Below are positions 53,557-62,739 of a stretch of 64,000 nucleotides of DNA, piece by piece (position 1 is the first letter of the stretch; the number at the start of each line of letters is the position of its first letter). Both the position numbers and the translations under genes were made by a program. The notes beneath the pieces were generated by a model, which searched no databases, had not been told where the DNA came from, and saw nothing but the letters and a program-made list of their open reading frames with translations. The stretch is from Polynucleobacter necessarius (GTDB lineage Bacteria > Pseudomonadota > Gammaproteobacteria > Burkholderiales > Burkholderiaceae): positions 1,400,690 through 1,464,689 of the forward strand of contig NZ_LT606949.1 of NCBI RefSeq assembly GCF_900095215.1, in the 5' to 3' direction.

Positions 53557-55097
53557 GATTGATCTTGTTTGATCGGCATCCACATCAACATAGCATGAGC
53601 ATCAAAATATTTTCAGCCTTGACTTTGTTTGTGTTGGGCGCAGTGCTCGCAACCGTTGCTGAGCTGCCTTATGGTGGGTGGATACAGATCCCCATTTTAA
53701 GTTTGCTCTGGTGGCGCCTTGACCCCCACACCCCCGTCACGTTCAAAAAACAATTTGCCTTAGGTCTGTGTTTTGGAGTCGGCTATTTTGTTGTAGGCCT
53801 CTGGTGGCTTTACATTAGCCTGCATGATGTTGGTGGCATGAATGCGCTACTCGCGTGTATGGGTGTATTTCTACTCTCGACTTATGTGGCCATTTACTTT
53901 TCATGCGCCACACTGGCTATTCCCCTACTTAAAAAGAATCGATGCACTGGCCTATTTCTGGCAGCAAGCTGGGTTCTTTCGGAATTCTTGCGCGGCTATA
54001 TCTTTACGGGCTGTCCATGGATGGGCTTTGCTGAAACCCAATTCAATGGCCCTTTCGCTCCAATAGCGCCTTTCTTCGGTGGATTGGCCTGCACCTTCCT
54101 CGCAGTATGGACATCTTGGGAAATCTATCAACTGCGCAAGCATGTCACTTCGAGCGTAGCTCTGATAGCAATAGTCATTGCGACCTCTCAGTCTGCCGGT
54201 ATATTTACATTTACCAAGCCAACTGGAGAGCCTATAAGTGTTCGATTGATTCAGGGTAATTTTGAACAAAGTCTCAAATTCAATCCTCAAGCGATTGGTC
54301 GGCAAATTGATTTTTATGCCGCTGAAATTACGAAACAAGCAGCTGACCTCATCATCATTCCCGAAACCGCATTTCCATGGCCAATACCTAATTTGCCAAT
54401 CGGTTTATTGGATTACTTGCAAGGTTTTGCCAACAGCAGCAAAAGCAATATTCTGCTAGGCTTAATTGGAGAGGTGTCCGGGGCAAATGGGATGCAGTAT
54501 TCCAATCGGGCTACAGGACTATCTCCCAACGCGCCACCCTATCAATACGACAAATCCCACCTCGTACCTTTCGGAGAATTTATTCCTCCAGGTTTCCAGT
54601 GGTTTGTGAAAGCCTTTCATGTACCGATGAGTGATTTCGCTAGAGGCAACTTAGATCAAGCTCCATTTGCGATTCAGCGTAGAGATCAATTGGATATTTA
54701 CGCGGCAATTACGATTTGCTATGAAGATGTCTTTGGTGGTGAGCTGGCCTCTCGCATTCGACAGAGTGAGAAGCCCGTCAACCTACTCATCAACATGACT
54801 AATCTTGCTTGGTTTGGAGAGTCGCAGGCCTCGAGTCAACAACTCAGACTCTCCCAGCTTCGCTCATTAGAAACCGGCCTTCCAGTCTTACGTGCTACCA
54901 ATACTGGTATTACGGCAGTCTTAGGCTCTGACGGCAAAGTATTGCAAACACTTCCAGAATTTACCCAGACCACCCTCAGCGCCCAAGTTCAACCCTATTC
55001 TGGAAAAACGCCTTACGTTATTTGGGGCAATTTACCTATTCTGGGTGTTTCTTGCCTGCTGATGCTCTTGGGCTTGATTCGCTATAGACGTTTTTAG
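53553..55097 (+). CDS. lnt: Apolipoprotein N-acyltransferase
   Basis: Lnt adds the third acyl chain to lipoproteins in the inner membrane. Roughly the first 210 residues form about six to seven helices, followed by a periplasmic nitrilase domain with the triad Glu in IIPETAFPWP, Lys in YDKSHLVPFGEFIPP and Cys in TICYEDVFGGEL. A final helix closes the protein. The frame can start at TTG 53553, overlapping corC, or at ATG 53595 (MSIKIFSALT); neither has a clear ribosome-binding site, and the ATG start (500 residues) seems more natural. It is intact. Confidence 0.92.
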   Translation: MRLILFDRHPHQHSMSIKIFSALTLFVLGAVLATVAELPYGGWIQIPILSLLWWRLDPHTPVTFKKQFALGLCFGVGYFVVGLWWLYISLHDVGGMNALLACMGVFLLSTYVAIYFSCATLAIPLLKKNRCTGLFLAASWVLSEFLRGYIFTGCPWMGFAETQFNGPFAPIAPFFGGLACTFLAVWTSWEIYQLRKHVTSSVALIAIVIATSQSAGIFTFTKPTGEPISVRLIQGNFEQSLKFNPQAIGRQIDFYAAEITKQAADLIIIPETAFPWPIPNLPIGLLDYLQGFANSSKSNILLGLIGEVSGANGMQYSNRATGLSPNAPPYQYDKSHLVPFGEFIPPGFQWFVKAFHVPMSDFARGNLDQAPFAIQRRDQLDIYAAITICYEDVFGGELASRIRQSEKPVNLLINMTNLAWFGESQASSQQLRLSQLRSLETGLPVLRATNTGITAVLGSDGKVLQTLPEFTQTTLSAQVQPYSGKTPYVIWGNLPILGVSCLLMLLGLIRYRRF

Positions 55098-55156
55098 GCA
55101 TGTTTAACTCCGGAGTGCTCTAGCCATGTAAAATCAATGGCTTAGCCAGGTTAATC

Positions 55157-56047
55157 ATGCTTACTTTTCAGCAAATCATTCTCAAACTTCAAGATTATTG
55201 GGACCAACAAGGTTGTGCCCTATTGCAACCTATCGACCTCGAGGTGGGCGCTGGTACATCCCATACCGCAACCTTCTTGCGCGCTATTGGTCCAGAACCT
55301 TGGAAAGCCGCTTATGTTCAACCGTCACGCAGACCTAAAGATGGTCGCTACGGCGAGAACCCAAACCGCTTACAACACTACTATCAGTATCAAGTAGTAC
55401 TCAAACCCGCCCCCGAAAATATTCTGGACCTCTATCTAGACTCCCTCGCCGCATTAGGACTCGACCTCAAAGAAAACGATGTTCGCTTTGTGGAAGATGA
55501 CTGGGAAAACCCAACTCTGAGCGCTTGGGGTTTAGGCTGGGAAGTTTGGGTGAACTGCATGGAAGTGACGCAGTTCACTTACTTCCAACAAGTCGGCGGC
55601 CTAGACTGCAAGCCTGTTCTTGGCGAGATCACATACGGTATCGAACGTTTGGCAATGTATATCCAAAATTGTTCTAATGTTTATGACTTGGTGTGGGCGG
55701 ATGGCATCTCTTACGGGGATGTCTACCATCAAAACGAAGTTGAGCAATCTTGCTACAACTTTGAACACTCCAATACGGATTTACTCTTTGCAAACTTTAC
55801 CAACTATGAGAGTGAAGCTAAGCGCTTGATGGAAGTTCCGCTGGCGTTGCCAGCTTATGAAATGGTCCTGAAGGCGGCGCATACCTTTAACTTACTAGAT
55901 GCCCGCGGTGCCATCTCCGTCACGGAGCGTGCAGCCTACATCGGACGCATTCGCAATCTCTCGCGCGCTGTTGCCCAGGCCTACTTTGAGTCAAGAGAAA
56001 AACTGGGTTTCCCAATGTGTCAACGTCAAGCTAAAGTCCAGGCTTAA
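55157..56047 (+). CDS. glyQ: Glycyl-tRNA synthetase alpha subunit
   Basis: GlyQ is the catalytic subunit of the bacterial alpha2-beta2 glycyl-tRNA synthetase. The 296-residue product starts [20 protein letters not shown] and carries [32 protein letters not shown] near residue 55 (class II motif 2 area) and [15 protein letters not shown] near 136. It precedes glyS by 27 bases. It is intact. Confidence 0.97.
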   Translation: MLTFQQIILKLQDYWDQQGCALLQPIDLEVGAGTSHTATFLRAIGPEPWKAAYVQPSRRPKDGRYGENPNRLQHYYQYQVVLKPAPENILDLYLDSLAALGLDLKENDVRFVEDDWENPTLSAWGLGWEVWVNCMEVTQFTYFQQVGGLDCKPVLGEITYGIERLAMYIQNCSNVYDLVWADGISYGDVYHQNEVEQSCYNFEHSNTDLLFANFTNYESEAKRLMEVPLALPAYEMVLKAAHTFNLLDARGAISVTERAAYIGRIRNLSRAVAQAYFESREKLGFPMCQRQAKVQA

Positions 56048-56074
56048 GCACATCGAGATTTCCGCATTCCATCT

Positions 56075-58213
56075 ATGAGCACATCCAATTCAAAACCTCA
56101 ATCAGCGACTTTATTGATTGAAGTATTTACCGAAGAATTACCCCCGAAGTCTTTGCGCCGCTTAGGCGATGCATTTAGCGAAGGCATCTTTACCGCTCTC
56201 AAGTCAGCTGGTTTAGCGTCCGACGCATCCAAAGCGACAGGTTTTGCTACACCACGTCGCCTAGCGGTTCAAGTAACAAATGTTTTGGATCAAGCGCCAG
56301 ACTTTCCTGTGAGAGAAAAATTACTGCCTACTAGCATTGCATTTGATACCGAAGGAAAAGCAACAGCTCCCCTGCTAAAAAAATTAGGCGTACTTGGATA
56401 TGTCGATGTGGATCTCGCTACTTTAGAAAAAGCTGGCGAAGGCAAAAATGAAGCTCTCTACCTAAACGTTATTGCCAAGGGTGCTGCACTTGAACAAACC
56501 GCTCAAGCCGCTCTTGAACAAACATTAAATAAGCTGCCAATTGCGAAAATGATGCACTACCAAGTGCTACAGAAGGATGATCAATTGGCGGATGTGCAAT
56601 TCGCACGCCCCGCTCACCGCATCATTGCGCTCCATGGTGGCACCATCCTCAATATCAGCGCCTTGGGTATTCATGCCAGCAATTTAACTGAAGGGCATCG
56701 CTTCCTGGCGCCCGGCAATGTCACAGTGACCCATGCGGATCAATACGAAGCAGATCTGCAATCTAAAGCGAAGATTGTTCCTAGCTTTAATCAACGTCGT
56801 GCCCAAATTGAAACTGCTCTATTGAAGGCAGCTGGCGACGACCTAGTCTTGATGCCAGATAGTCTTTTGGATGAAGTAACCGCGCTAGTTGAATGGCCAG
56901 CTATTTATGAATGCCATTTTGATCAAGAGTTTTTAGAAGTACCACAAGAATGCTTGATTTTGACAATGCAAACCAACCAAAAGTATTTTGCATTGACAGA
57001 TAAGCAAGGCAAATTACGGAATCGCTTTTTGATTGTTTCTAACATTGAAACCAATAAGCCGGATGCCATCATCTCTGGTAACGAGCGCGTTGTACGCCCC
57101 CGCCTATCAGATGCTCGCTTCTTCTTCCAGCAAGACCAAAAACGTCCATTGGCTTCTCGCGCACCCGATCTAGGTAAGGTGGTTTATCACAACCAACTAG
57201 GTACTCAGCTCGATCGTACTAAGCGCGTTCAAGGACTTGCAGTTGGGATCGCCAAAAAACTGGGTGCGGATGAAAAATTAGCTTCCCGTGCCGCTGAAAT
57301 TGCGAAAACAGATTTATTAACTGATATGGTTGGTGAGTTCCCCGAGCTCCAGGGAATTATGGGTCGCTATTACGCTACGCACGATGGCGAAAACGCGGAT
57401 ATCGCTAGCGCGTGCAGCGAACACTATATGCCCAGATTTGCTGGTGACACATTACCGCAAACCCAAACCGGAACTATCCTGGCAATCGCCGACAAACTAG
57501 AGACTTTGGTTGGTATTTGGGGTGTAGGTCTGGCACCAACAGGCGACAAAGACCCTTATGCCTTACGTCGACACGCCCTTGGCATTTGCCGCTTGCTCTT
57601 AGAAAAAAATCTTTCACTCAATTTGCCGGACTTAATCGAACTAGCTCGTGCGCAGTTTCCGCAAGCTGATGTGCAAGAAAAAGCGAAGGCCGCCGATACC
57701 TATGCCTTCATCATTGATCGTTTACGCGCTTACTTGCGTGACCAAGCAGTTGCTGGCAAAGCGTTTACCAGCGCCGAGATTGACGCGGTTCTCAGCCAAG
57801 ATCCAGCACACATCAACGACTTAATCGAACGCTTAACTGCCTTGCGAGAATTTAACGCCCTTGCAGAAGCCGCCCAACTCGCGGCCGCCAATAAGCGCAT
57901 TAGCAATATCCTCAAGAAAACAACTACTGCTATTCCCGCGGCTTGTTCAGCAAAATTGCTGCAAATTCCAGCAGAGGCTGCTTTACACCAGGCATTGGAA
58001 GCAGTCACTCCTGCTCTTACTGCGGCCTATGAAAAACGTCAGTTTGTTGAGCTCTTAAAGTCTCTCGTAGCTTTAAGCGGTCCAATTGATCAATTCTTTG
58101 CCGATGTGATGGTGATGGACCCTAATCCTGAGCTACGCGATAACCGCTTAGCCCTCCTGCAACAACTTCACCAGAAAATGAATCTCGTTGCCGATCTCGG
58201 CAAATTAGCATGA
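56075..58213 (+). CDS. glyS: Glycyl-tRNA synthetase beta subunit
   Basis: GlyS, 712 residues, binds tRNA-Gly with GlyQ. It opens with LLIEVFTEELPPKSLRRLGDAF and contains the conserved QTNQKYFAL, GNERVVRPRLSDARFFFQQD and LLTDMVGEFPELQGIMGRYYA motifs. An HD-like core and a C-terminal anticodon-binding (DALR) domain lie near residue 590-700. Its stop overlaps the gmhB ATG by four bases. It is intact. Confidence 0.97.
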   Translation: MSTSNSKPQSATLLIEVFTEELPPKSLRRLGDAFSEGIFTALKSAGLASDASKATGFATPRRLAVQVTNVLDQAPDFPVREKLLPTSIAFDTEGKATAPLLKKLGVLGYVDVDLATLEKAGEGKNEALYLNVIAKGAALEQTAQAALEQTLNKLPIAKMMHYQVLQKDDQLADVQFARPAHRIIALHGGTILNISALGIHASNLTEGHRFLAPGNVTVTHADQYEADLQSKAKIVPSFNQRRAQIETALLKAAGDDLVLMPDSLLDEVTALVEWPAIYECHFDQEFLEVPQECLILTMQTNQKYFALTDKQGKLRNRFLIVSNIETNKPDAIISGNERVVRPRLSDARFFFQQDQKRPLASRAPDLGKVVYHNQLGTQLDRTKRVQGLAVGIAKKLGADEKLASRAAEIAKTDLLTDMVGEFPELQGIMGRYYATHDGENADIASACSEHYMPRFAGDTLPQTQTGTILAIADKLETLVGIWGVGLAPTGDKDPYALRRHALGICRLLLEKNLSLNLPDLIELARAQFPQADVQEKAKAADTYAFIIDRLRAYLRDQAVAGKAFTSAEIDAVLSQDPAHINDLIERLTALREFNALAEAAQLAAANKRISNILKKTTTAIPAACSAKLLQIPAEAALHQALEAVTPALTAAYEKRQFVELLKSLVALSGPIDQFFADVMVMDPNPELRDNRLALLQQLHQKMNLVADLGKLA

Positions 58214-58788
58214 GCACCAGCTCTTCTAAATTAATCATTCTGGATCGCGACGGTGTGATCAACGAAGATCGCGATGATTACGTGAAGTCGGTCGACGAAT
58301 GGGTGCCAATCCCCGGGAGTCTGGAAGCGATTGCCTTATTGAACCAAGCGGGCTATCAAATTGCTGTTGCCACTAATCAATCCAGCCTTTCGAGAGGTTA
58401 TTTCTCTATCAATGAATTGCATGCGATGCATAGCAAAATGGATGCCTTGCTGAAGCCTTTTGGTGCGAGAATCGATAGCATCTTTTTCTGCCCTCACCAA
58501 GATTCACATCAATGCGATTGCCGCAAGCCAGCGCCAGGTTTGATGAGAGAAATTGCTTTGCGCTACAAGAAAGTAGATAGCACTAAGCCGTTGATAGGAG
58601 TGCCTATTGTTGGAGACTCATTACGTGACCTCCAGGCTGGAATCGCTTTAGGAGCAAGCCCACATTTAGTGCTCACCGGTAAAGGTGAAAAAACGCTCGT
58701 AACAGGCAACTTACCTGATGGCACGCAAATTCATGCCAATCTCTTGGCATTTGCAAATGCACTTCTAGACAATCAGGCTTCAGCATGA
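58210..58788 (+). CDS. gmhB: D-glycero-beta-D-manno-heptose 1,7-bisphosphate 7-phosphatase
   Basis: GmhB removes the 7-phosphate in ADP-heptose synthesis for the LPS core. The 192-residue HAD protein has the nucleophile motif LDRDGVINEDRDDYV near residue 11, ATNQSSLSRG near 55, the zinc loop CPHQDSHQCDCRKPAPG near 95 and the acidic motif IVGDSLRDLQAG near 137. It overlaps glyS and plsC by four bases on each side. It works in the same pathway as waaF. Confidence 0.94.
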   Translation: MSTSSSKLIILDRDGVINEDRDDYVKSVDEWVPIPGSLEAIALLNQAGYQIAVATNQSSLSRGYFSINELHAMHSKMDALLKPFGARIDSIFFCPHQDSHQCDCRKPAPGLMREIALRYKKVDSTKPLIGVPIVGDSLRDLQAGIALGASPHLVLTGKGEKTLVTGNLPDGTQIHANLLAFANALLDNQASA

Positions 58789-59519
58789 AATTGATTCGCT
58801 CGATCCTCTTTGCCTTATTTTTCATCATCTTCACGCCAATCTGGTCAGTGTTATGCATGATCGCTTTCCCGTTTTTAAGTCCTGAAAATCGCTACACCTT
58901 TATTGGACTCTGGAACAAAGTCGTGATCGCTTTATTAAAGCCACTGTGCGGCATTCATTACGAGATCCGTGGCATGGAAAATATGCAGGCGGCAATCAAC
59001 GAACGCGTCATTATTCTCAGCAAGCATCAATCCGCTTACGAAACCATTGCTTATATCGCATTATTGCCCAAGCAACTTTGTTTTGTCTTTAAGCGTGAGT
59101 TGCTCTGGATCCCATTTTTTGGCTGGGCATTAGCCTTACTCAAAATGATCCACATTAATCGCTCCAATAAGCAAACTGCAGCGCATTCAGTAGCCACCCA
59201 AGGCCGCAAACGTCTGAGCGAAGGCAAATGGATCATGCTCTTTCCCGAGGGCACCAGGACTCCGACCGGACAAACTAAACCATACCGCAAGGGTGGCGCA
59301 CGTCTTGCAAGCGCGACGAATGCCTTAGTGATTCCAATTGCCCATAACGCTGGTCGCTGCTGGCCAAAAAATAGTTTTATCAAACAACCGGGCACTGTCA
59401 TTTTTTCAATTGGGCCCGCAATTAGCTCGGATAACAAATCAGCAGAACAACTTCAACAAGAAGTAGAAGGTTGGATCGAATCTGAAATGCGTGTGATTGA
59501 TCCCGACGCTTATAAGTAA
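58785..59519 (+). CDS. plsC: 1-acyl-sn-glycerol-3-phosphate acyltransferase
   Basis: PlsC acylates lysophosphatidic acid to phosphatidic acid at the inner membrane. The 244-residue protein has an N-terminal membrane helix (about residues 4-28), the acceptor motif SKHQSAYET near residue 84 (HX4E in place of the usual HX4D), FKRELLWIPFFGWAL near 103 and FPEGTRTPTG near 156. It closes the lnt-glyQ-glyS-gmhB-plsC run and converges with rsmA, four bases away. It is intact. Confidence 0.93.
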   Translation: MKLIRSILFALFFIIFTPIWSVLCMIAFPFLSPENRYTFIGLWNKVVIALLKPLCGIHYEIRGMENMQAAINERVIILSKHQSAYETIAYIALLPKQLCFVFKRELLWIPFFGWALALLKMIHINRSNKQTAAHSVATQGRKRLSEGKWIMLFPEGTRTPTGQTKPYRKGGARLASATNALVIPIAHNAGRCWPKNSFIKQPGTVIFSIGPAISSDNKSAEQLQQEVEGWIESEMRVIDPDAYK

Positions 59520-59523
59520 ATTT

Positions 59524-60300
59524 TCAAGCGGCTAGAACTGTAGCCCACTCGATATAACGGTCTACTGAAATATCCTGTGCTCTTGCCTTGAGCTCGACCT
59601 CAGTCAAGCTTAGTCTATCCGCAAATGCTTGCAAATTAGTACGCAACATTTTTCTTCTTTGGGAAAAAGCTGCCGCCACTACTTTTTCCAAAGCGATCCA
59701 CTGGGCATCATTCAAGGCGAAATCTCTTCTGGGAATCATTCGTACTACAGCCGAATTCACCTTGGGCTGAGGATCAAAGGCTCCCGGAGGAACTTCCAAC
59801 ACCAGCTCCATATCGTAGCGGGCTTGGAGCATCACGGAGAGACGGCTGAAATCTGAACTGCCGGCCTTAGCAACCATTCTTTCGACTACTTCGGCTTGCA
59901 ACATAAATACTTGCTCATCAATTGCAGTCGCGGCAGATACCAAATGAAACAATAAAGGCGAGAAAATGTTATAGGGCAAATTTCCCACCACCTTACATAA
60001 GCCCTGCTTACCTGAACGACTCTGCGCCCATGCTAAGAAATCAAACTTGAGAGCATCCCCCTCAATGACGGTCAAGCCCTTAAGATTTTTTTCATTCCAA
60101 AAGGCCACTAAATCACGGTCAATTTCCAGCAAGTCTAGATGATCCAGATTGCTTAACAAAGGTAGCGTTAGCGCACCTAAACCAGGGCCAATCTCAATCA
60201 CGTGCATATCTGTGCTGGGGTTAATGAGCGCAACAATGGAATAAATAATTCCGTTATCTTGCAAAAAGTTTTGTCCAAATCGTTTGCGTGCACGATGCAT
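59524..60300 (-). CDS. rsmA: 16S rRNA (A1518/A1519-N6,N6) dimethyltransferase
   Basis: RsmA (KsgA) dimethylates two adenines near the 3' end of 16S rRNA. The 258-residue protein begins MHRARKRFGQNFLQDNGIIY and has the SAM motif EIGPGLGALTLPLL near residue 36, LLEIDRDLV near 57 and the catalytic NLPYNIFSPLLFHLV near 104. The C-terminal domain follows PPGAFDPQPKVNSAVV. It lies three bases downstream of pdxA, the classic order. It is intact. Confidence 0.97.
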   Translation of the reverse strand: MHRARKRFGQNFLQDNGIIYSIVALINPSTDMHVIEIGPGLGALTLPLLSNLDHLDLLEIDRDLVAFWNEKNLKGLTVIEGDALKFDFLAWAQSRSGKQGLCKVVGNLPYNIFSPLLFHLVSAATAIDEQVFMLQAEVVERMVAKAGSSDFSRLSVMLQARYDMELVLEVPPGAFDPQPKVNSAVVRMIPRRDFALNDAQWIALEKVVAAAFSQRRKMLRTNLQAFADRLSLTEVELKARAQDISVDRYIEWATVLAA

Positions 60301-60303
60301 GTA

Positions 60304-61311
60304 TTAATGTTGCTTTCTTTTATTTACAGCCAATTGATAGGCTAAACGCAGTGCTTCAAGCATTCTGCCGGATTCAGCCATGCCCTTACCAGCGATATTT
60401 AAGGCAGTTCCATGATCCACAGAGGTGCGAATGATTGGCAAGCCTCCAGTGACATTTACGCCATTACCAACAGTGACGAATTTAAATGGCGCCAAACCTT
60501 GAGCGTGATACATCGCAATAAACGCGTCACCTTCAGCAATCGATTCAGCATCAAACATCGTATCCTCAGGGTAATGACGGGATACCTGAATGCCCATCTT
60601 CCTGGCGCTTTCAATTGCCGGTGAGATGATATCAAGCTCCTCACGCCACAAGTAACCAGACGCGCCCGCATGAGGATTTAAACCAGCCATTTGAATCATC
60701 GGCTTCTCAATTCCAAATTTTTCTCGTAGATCTCGATTGACGATTTGAATCGTATCCAATATGAGCTCAGTACTAAGAGCTTGTGGCACCTCTTTTAAAG
60801 GAAGATGAGTGGTGACTAAAGCCACTCGCAAATCCCTTGGCGATGGAAGCCCTAGAAAGCCAGCAGGCAATTGCGCGCACAACATCATCACCACATGGGC
60901 AATATGACAACGCTGCGCTAGATATTCTGTATGCCCAGTAAAGGGCGTGGCAGCATCATTAATAATGCTTTTTTGAATTGGGGCGGTCACTATGGCATCA
61001 AAGCGCCCTTGCAAGCAGTCGTCAATAGCCAGATTCAATAGATAAATGACGTACTGAGCATTTTGAGAATTCAGAACTCCCGGAACTGAAGCCGTCGTAA
61101 GCTCAACATCTTGAATTTGCAATCGATCAGATAACTCTGGACTCAAATCCCCAGGTAGCCTCAATAACTGATTACTGCCCAACAAGGTGATTCGAGCATC
61201 GGACTTCTCGTGCAAAAACTCTACAGCGGCGGCAAGAGAAATCTCGGGACCAATGCCGGCTGGTTCGCCAGTGCTTATTACCCGATTAACGAGGAGCGCT
61301 GCTTGCCGCAT
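60304..61311 (-). CDS. pdxA: 4-hydroxythreonine-4-phosphate dehydrogenase
   Basis: PdxA oxidises 4-phosphohydroxy-L-threonine in the long route of vitamin B6 synthesis. The 335-residue protein starts MRQAALLVNRVISTGEPAGI. Metal-binding His lie in TPFTGHTEYLAQRC near residue 123, HLPLKEVPQAL and AMYHAQGLAPFKF, with LNPHAGASGYLW near 220. Its ATG overlaps the surA 3' end by 26 bases, so translation is probably coupled. It is intact. Confidence 0.95.
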   Translation of the reverse strand: MRQAALLVNRVISTGEPAGIGPEISLAAAVEFLHEKSDARITLLGSNQLLRLPGDLSPELSDRLQIQDVELTTASVPGVLNSQNAQYVIYLLNLAIDDCLQGRFDAIVTAPIQKSIINDAATPFTGHTEYLAQRCHIAHVVMMLCAQLPAGFLGLPSPRDLRVALVTTHLPLKEVPQALSTELILDTIQIVNRDLREKFGIEKPMIQMAGLNPHAGASGYLWREELDIISPAIESARKMGIQVSRHYPEDTMFDAESIAEGDAFIAMYHAQGLAPFKFVTVGNGVNVTGGLPIIRTSVDHGTALNIAGKGMAESGRMLEALRLAYQLAVNKRKQH

Positions 61312-62731
61312 CTTCCACGTTCAGGATTTTGACAGTTGCGTTATCGCGCAACTCACGCGTCCACTCTTGGTAGGCTTGTTCAAACTTTCTTGCGCGAATA
61401 GCCGCACGCGCAAATTGACGTTGTTTCTCAACGGTAAGCTGACCCTCGCGGCGATCCAGCACTTGAATCAAATGCCAACCAACTTCAGATTTCACGGGGT
61501 TACTAACTTCACCAATTTGCAGGCGATTCATGGCTTGTTCAAATTCGGGAACCAAGTCTCCAGGACTCATCCAGCCTAGCTCACCACCATTTGCAGCCGA
61601 ACCATCTTCAGAGTATTTTTTAGCCAACTCAGCGAAGTCGGCGGTTTTTGCTCGAACCTGAGCACGATAGCCTCGCAGACGTCTCTCCGCATCTTGGTCG
61701 GTTAAACCAGCGCGACTTCTCAGCAAAATATGACTGGACAAAGTTTGAGTAATGGGTATGTTTTGCGGAGTAGAAGAACCCGCATCTGCTGCTGTGGCTT
61801 GTTGATGGGGCGGAGCCGCGCCAGCCGCCCTGCGATCCAACACTTTCAACACATGGTAGCCCGCAGGGCTTTTAACAACTGCATTAGCCACTTGACCACT
61901 ACCGGTATTTCGAACCGCTTCATAAAATAATTGCGGCAAGCGATCGGGAGTGCGATAGCCTAACTCCTGAAATTTAATCTTAGGATTTTCTTTTGCTGCC
62001 ATAGCACCCAATTGCAAGAAATCCACATCGCCTCGAGCATCTCGCAGCAAGATATCCGCTTTCTTTTTGACATCAGCCTGCGCACCGGCTTCCGCTCCAG
62101 CATCAACTGGTATAAAGATTTGGGCTACATCGATTTCTTCTAGTTCACCTTTGGCGGCAGGCGCTGATCGAGGCGCGCCACCCGCAGTCATTGCTCTCGT
62201 GCGTTCAGCAATAAAGTTATCTATTTCAGCATCAGATATCTTGACCTTCGCCTCAATCTCACGCTCGCGATAACGCGTAACAATAACGTCATCCCGCAGC
62301 ATCTGCTTATAGCGCTCGAATGTACTTCCCGATGCGATGACTTTAGCTTTAAATTCGGCATAACTTAACCTGTTCTTAGCCGCAATATCGCCAATAATTT
62401 TGTCCAACTCTTTATTAGTAACTTTGATTCCTTCTTGTTCAGCGTTTTGCAGCTGAATCTTTTCAAGAATCAGTCGATCCAAAATGGCTTTTCTAACTGA
62501 TCCATCCTCGGGCAACTTGACGCCTTGTTTTTTTAACGCGGCAATTCGATAATCAATTTCTTTACGCGTCACGAAACCGGTATTTACAACTGCGGCAACA
62601 CCATCAATATTGCGAATCTTGCTTTCGGCAACACCATTGGTCTTTACTGCGTCCTGAGCAAAAGAAGCATGCAAAAATAAGCTCAGGCCAAGAAAAACGG
62701 CATGAACACTAATTTTTTTAAAACGATTCAT
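61286..62731 (-). CDS. surA: Periplasmic chaperone and peptidyl-prolyl isomerase SurA
   Basis: SurA escorts outer-membrane proteins such as LptD to the Bam complex. From ATG 62731 the 481-residue protein has a signal peptide ending LHASFA-QD. The SurA_N chaperone domain follows (about residues 35-165; NTGFVTRKEIDYRIAALKKQ). Two rotamase domains come next: a diverged first (EEIDVAQIFIPVDAGAEAGA) with an Ala/Pro-rich linker, and a well-kept second (SSHILLRSRAGLTDQDAERR, AANGGELGWMSPGDLVPEFE). An ATG at 62740 overlapping the lptD stop is an alternative start. It is intact. Confidence 0.95.
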   Translation of the reverse strand: MNRFKKISVHAVFLGLSLFLHASFAQDAVKTNGVAESKIRNIDGVAAVVNTGFVTRKEIDYRIAALKKQGVKLPEDGSVRKAILDRLILEKIQLQNAEQEGIKVTNKELDKIIGDIAAKNRLSYAEFKAKVIASGSTFERYKQMLRDDVIVTRYREREIEAKVKISDAEIDNFIAERTRAMTAGGAPRSAPAAKGELEEIDVAQIFIPVDAGAEAGAQADVKKKADILLRDARGDVDFLQLGAMAAKENPKIKFQELGYRTPDRLPQLFYEAVRNTGSGQVANAVVKSPAGYHVLKVLDRRAAGAAPPHQQATAADAGSSTPQNIPITQTLSSHILLRSRAGLTDQDAERRLRGYRAQVRAKTADFAELAKKYSEDGSAANGGELGWMSPGDLVPEFEQAMNRLQIGEVSNPVKSEVGWHLIQVLDRREGQLTVEKQRQFARAAIRARKFEQAYQEWTRELRDNATVKILNVEDAASSAPR

Positions 62732-62739
62732 ACAAAGCA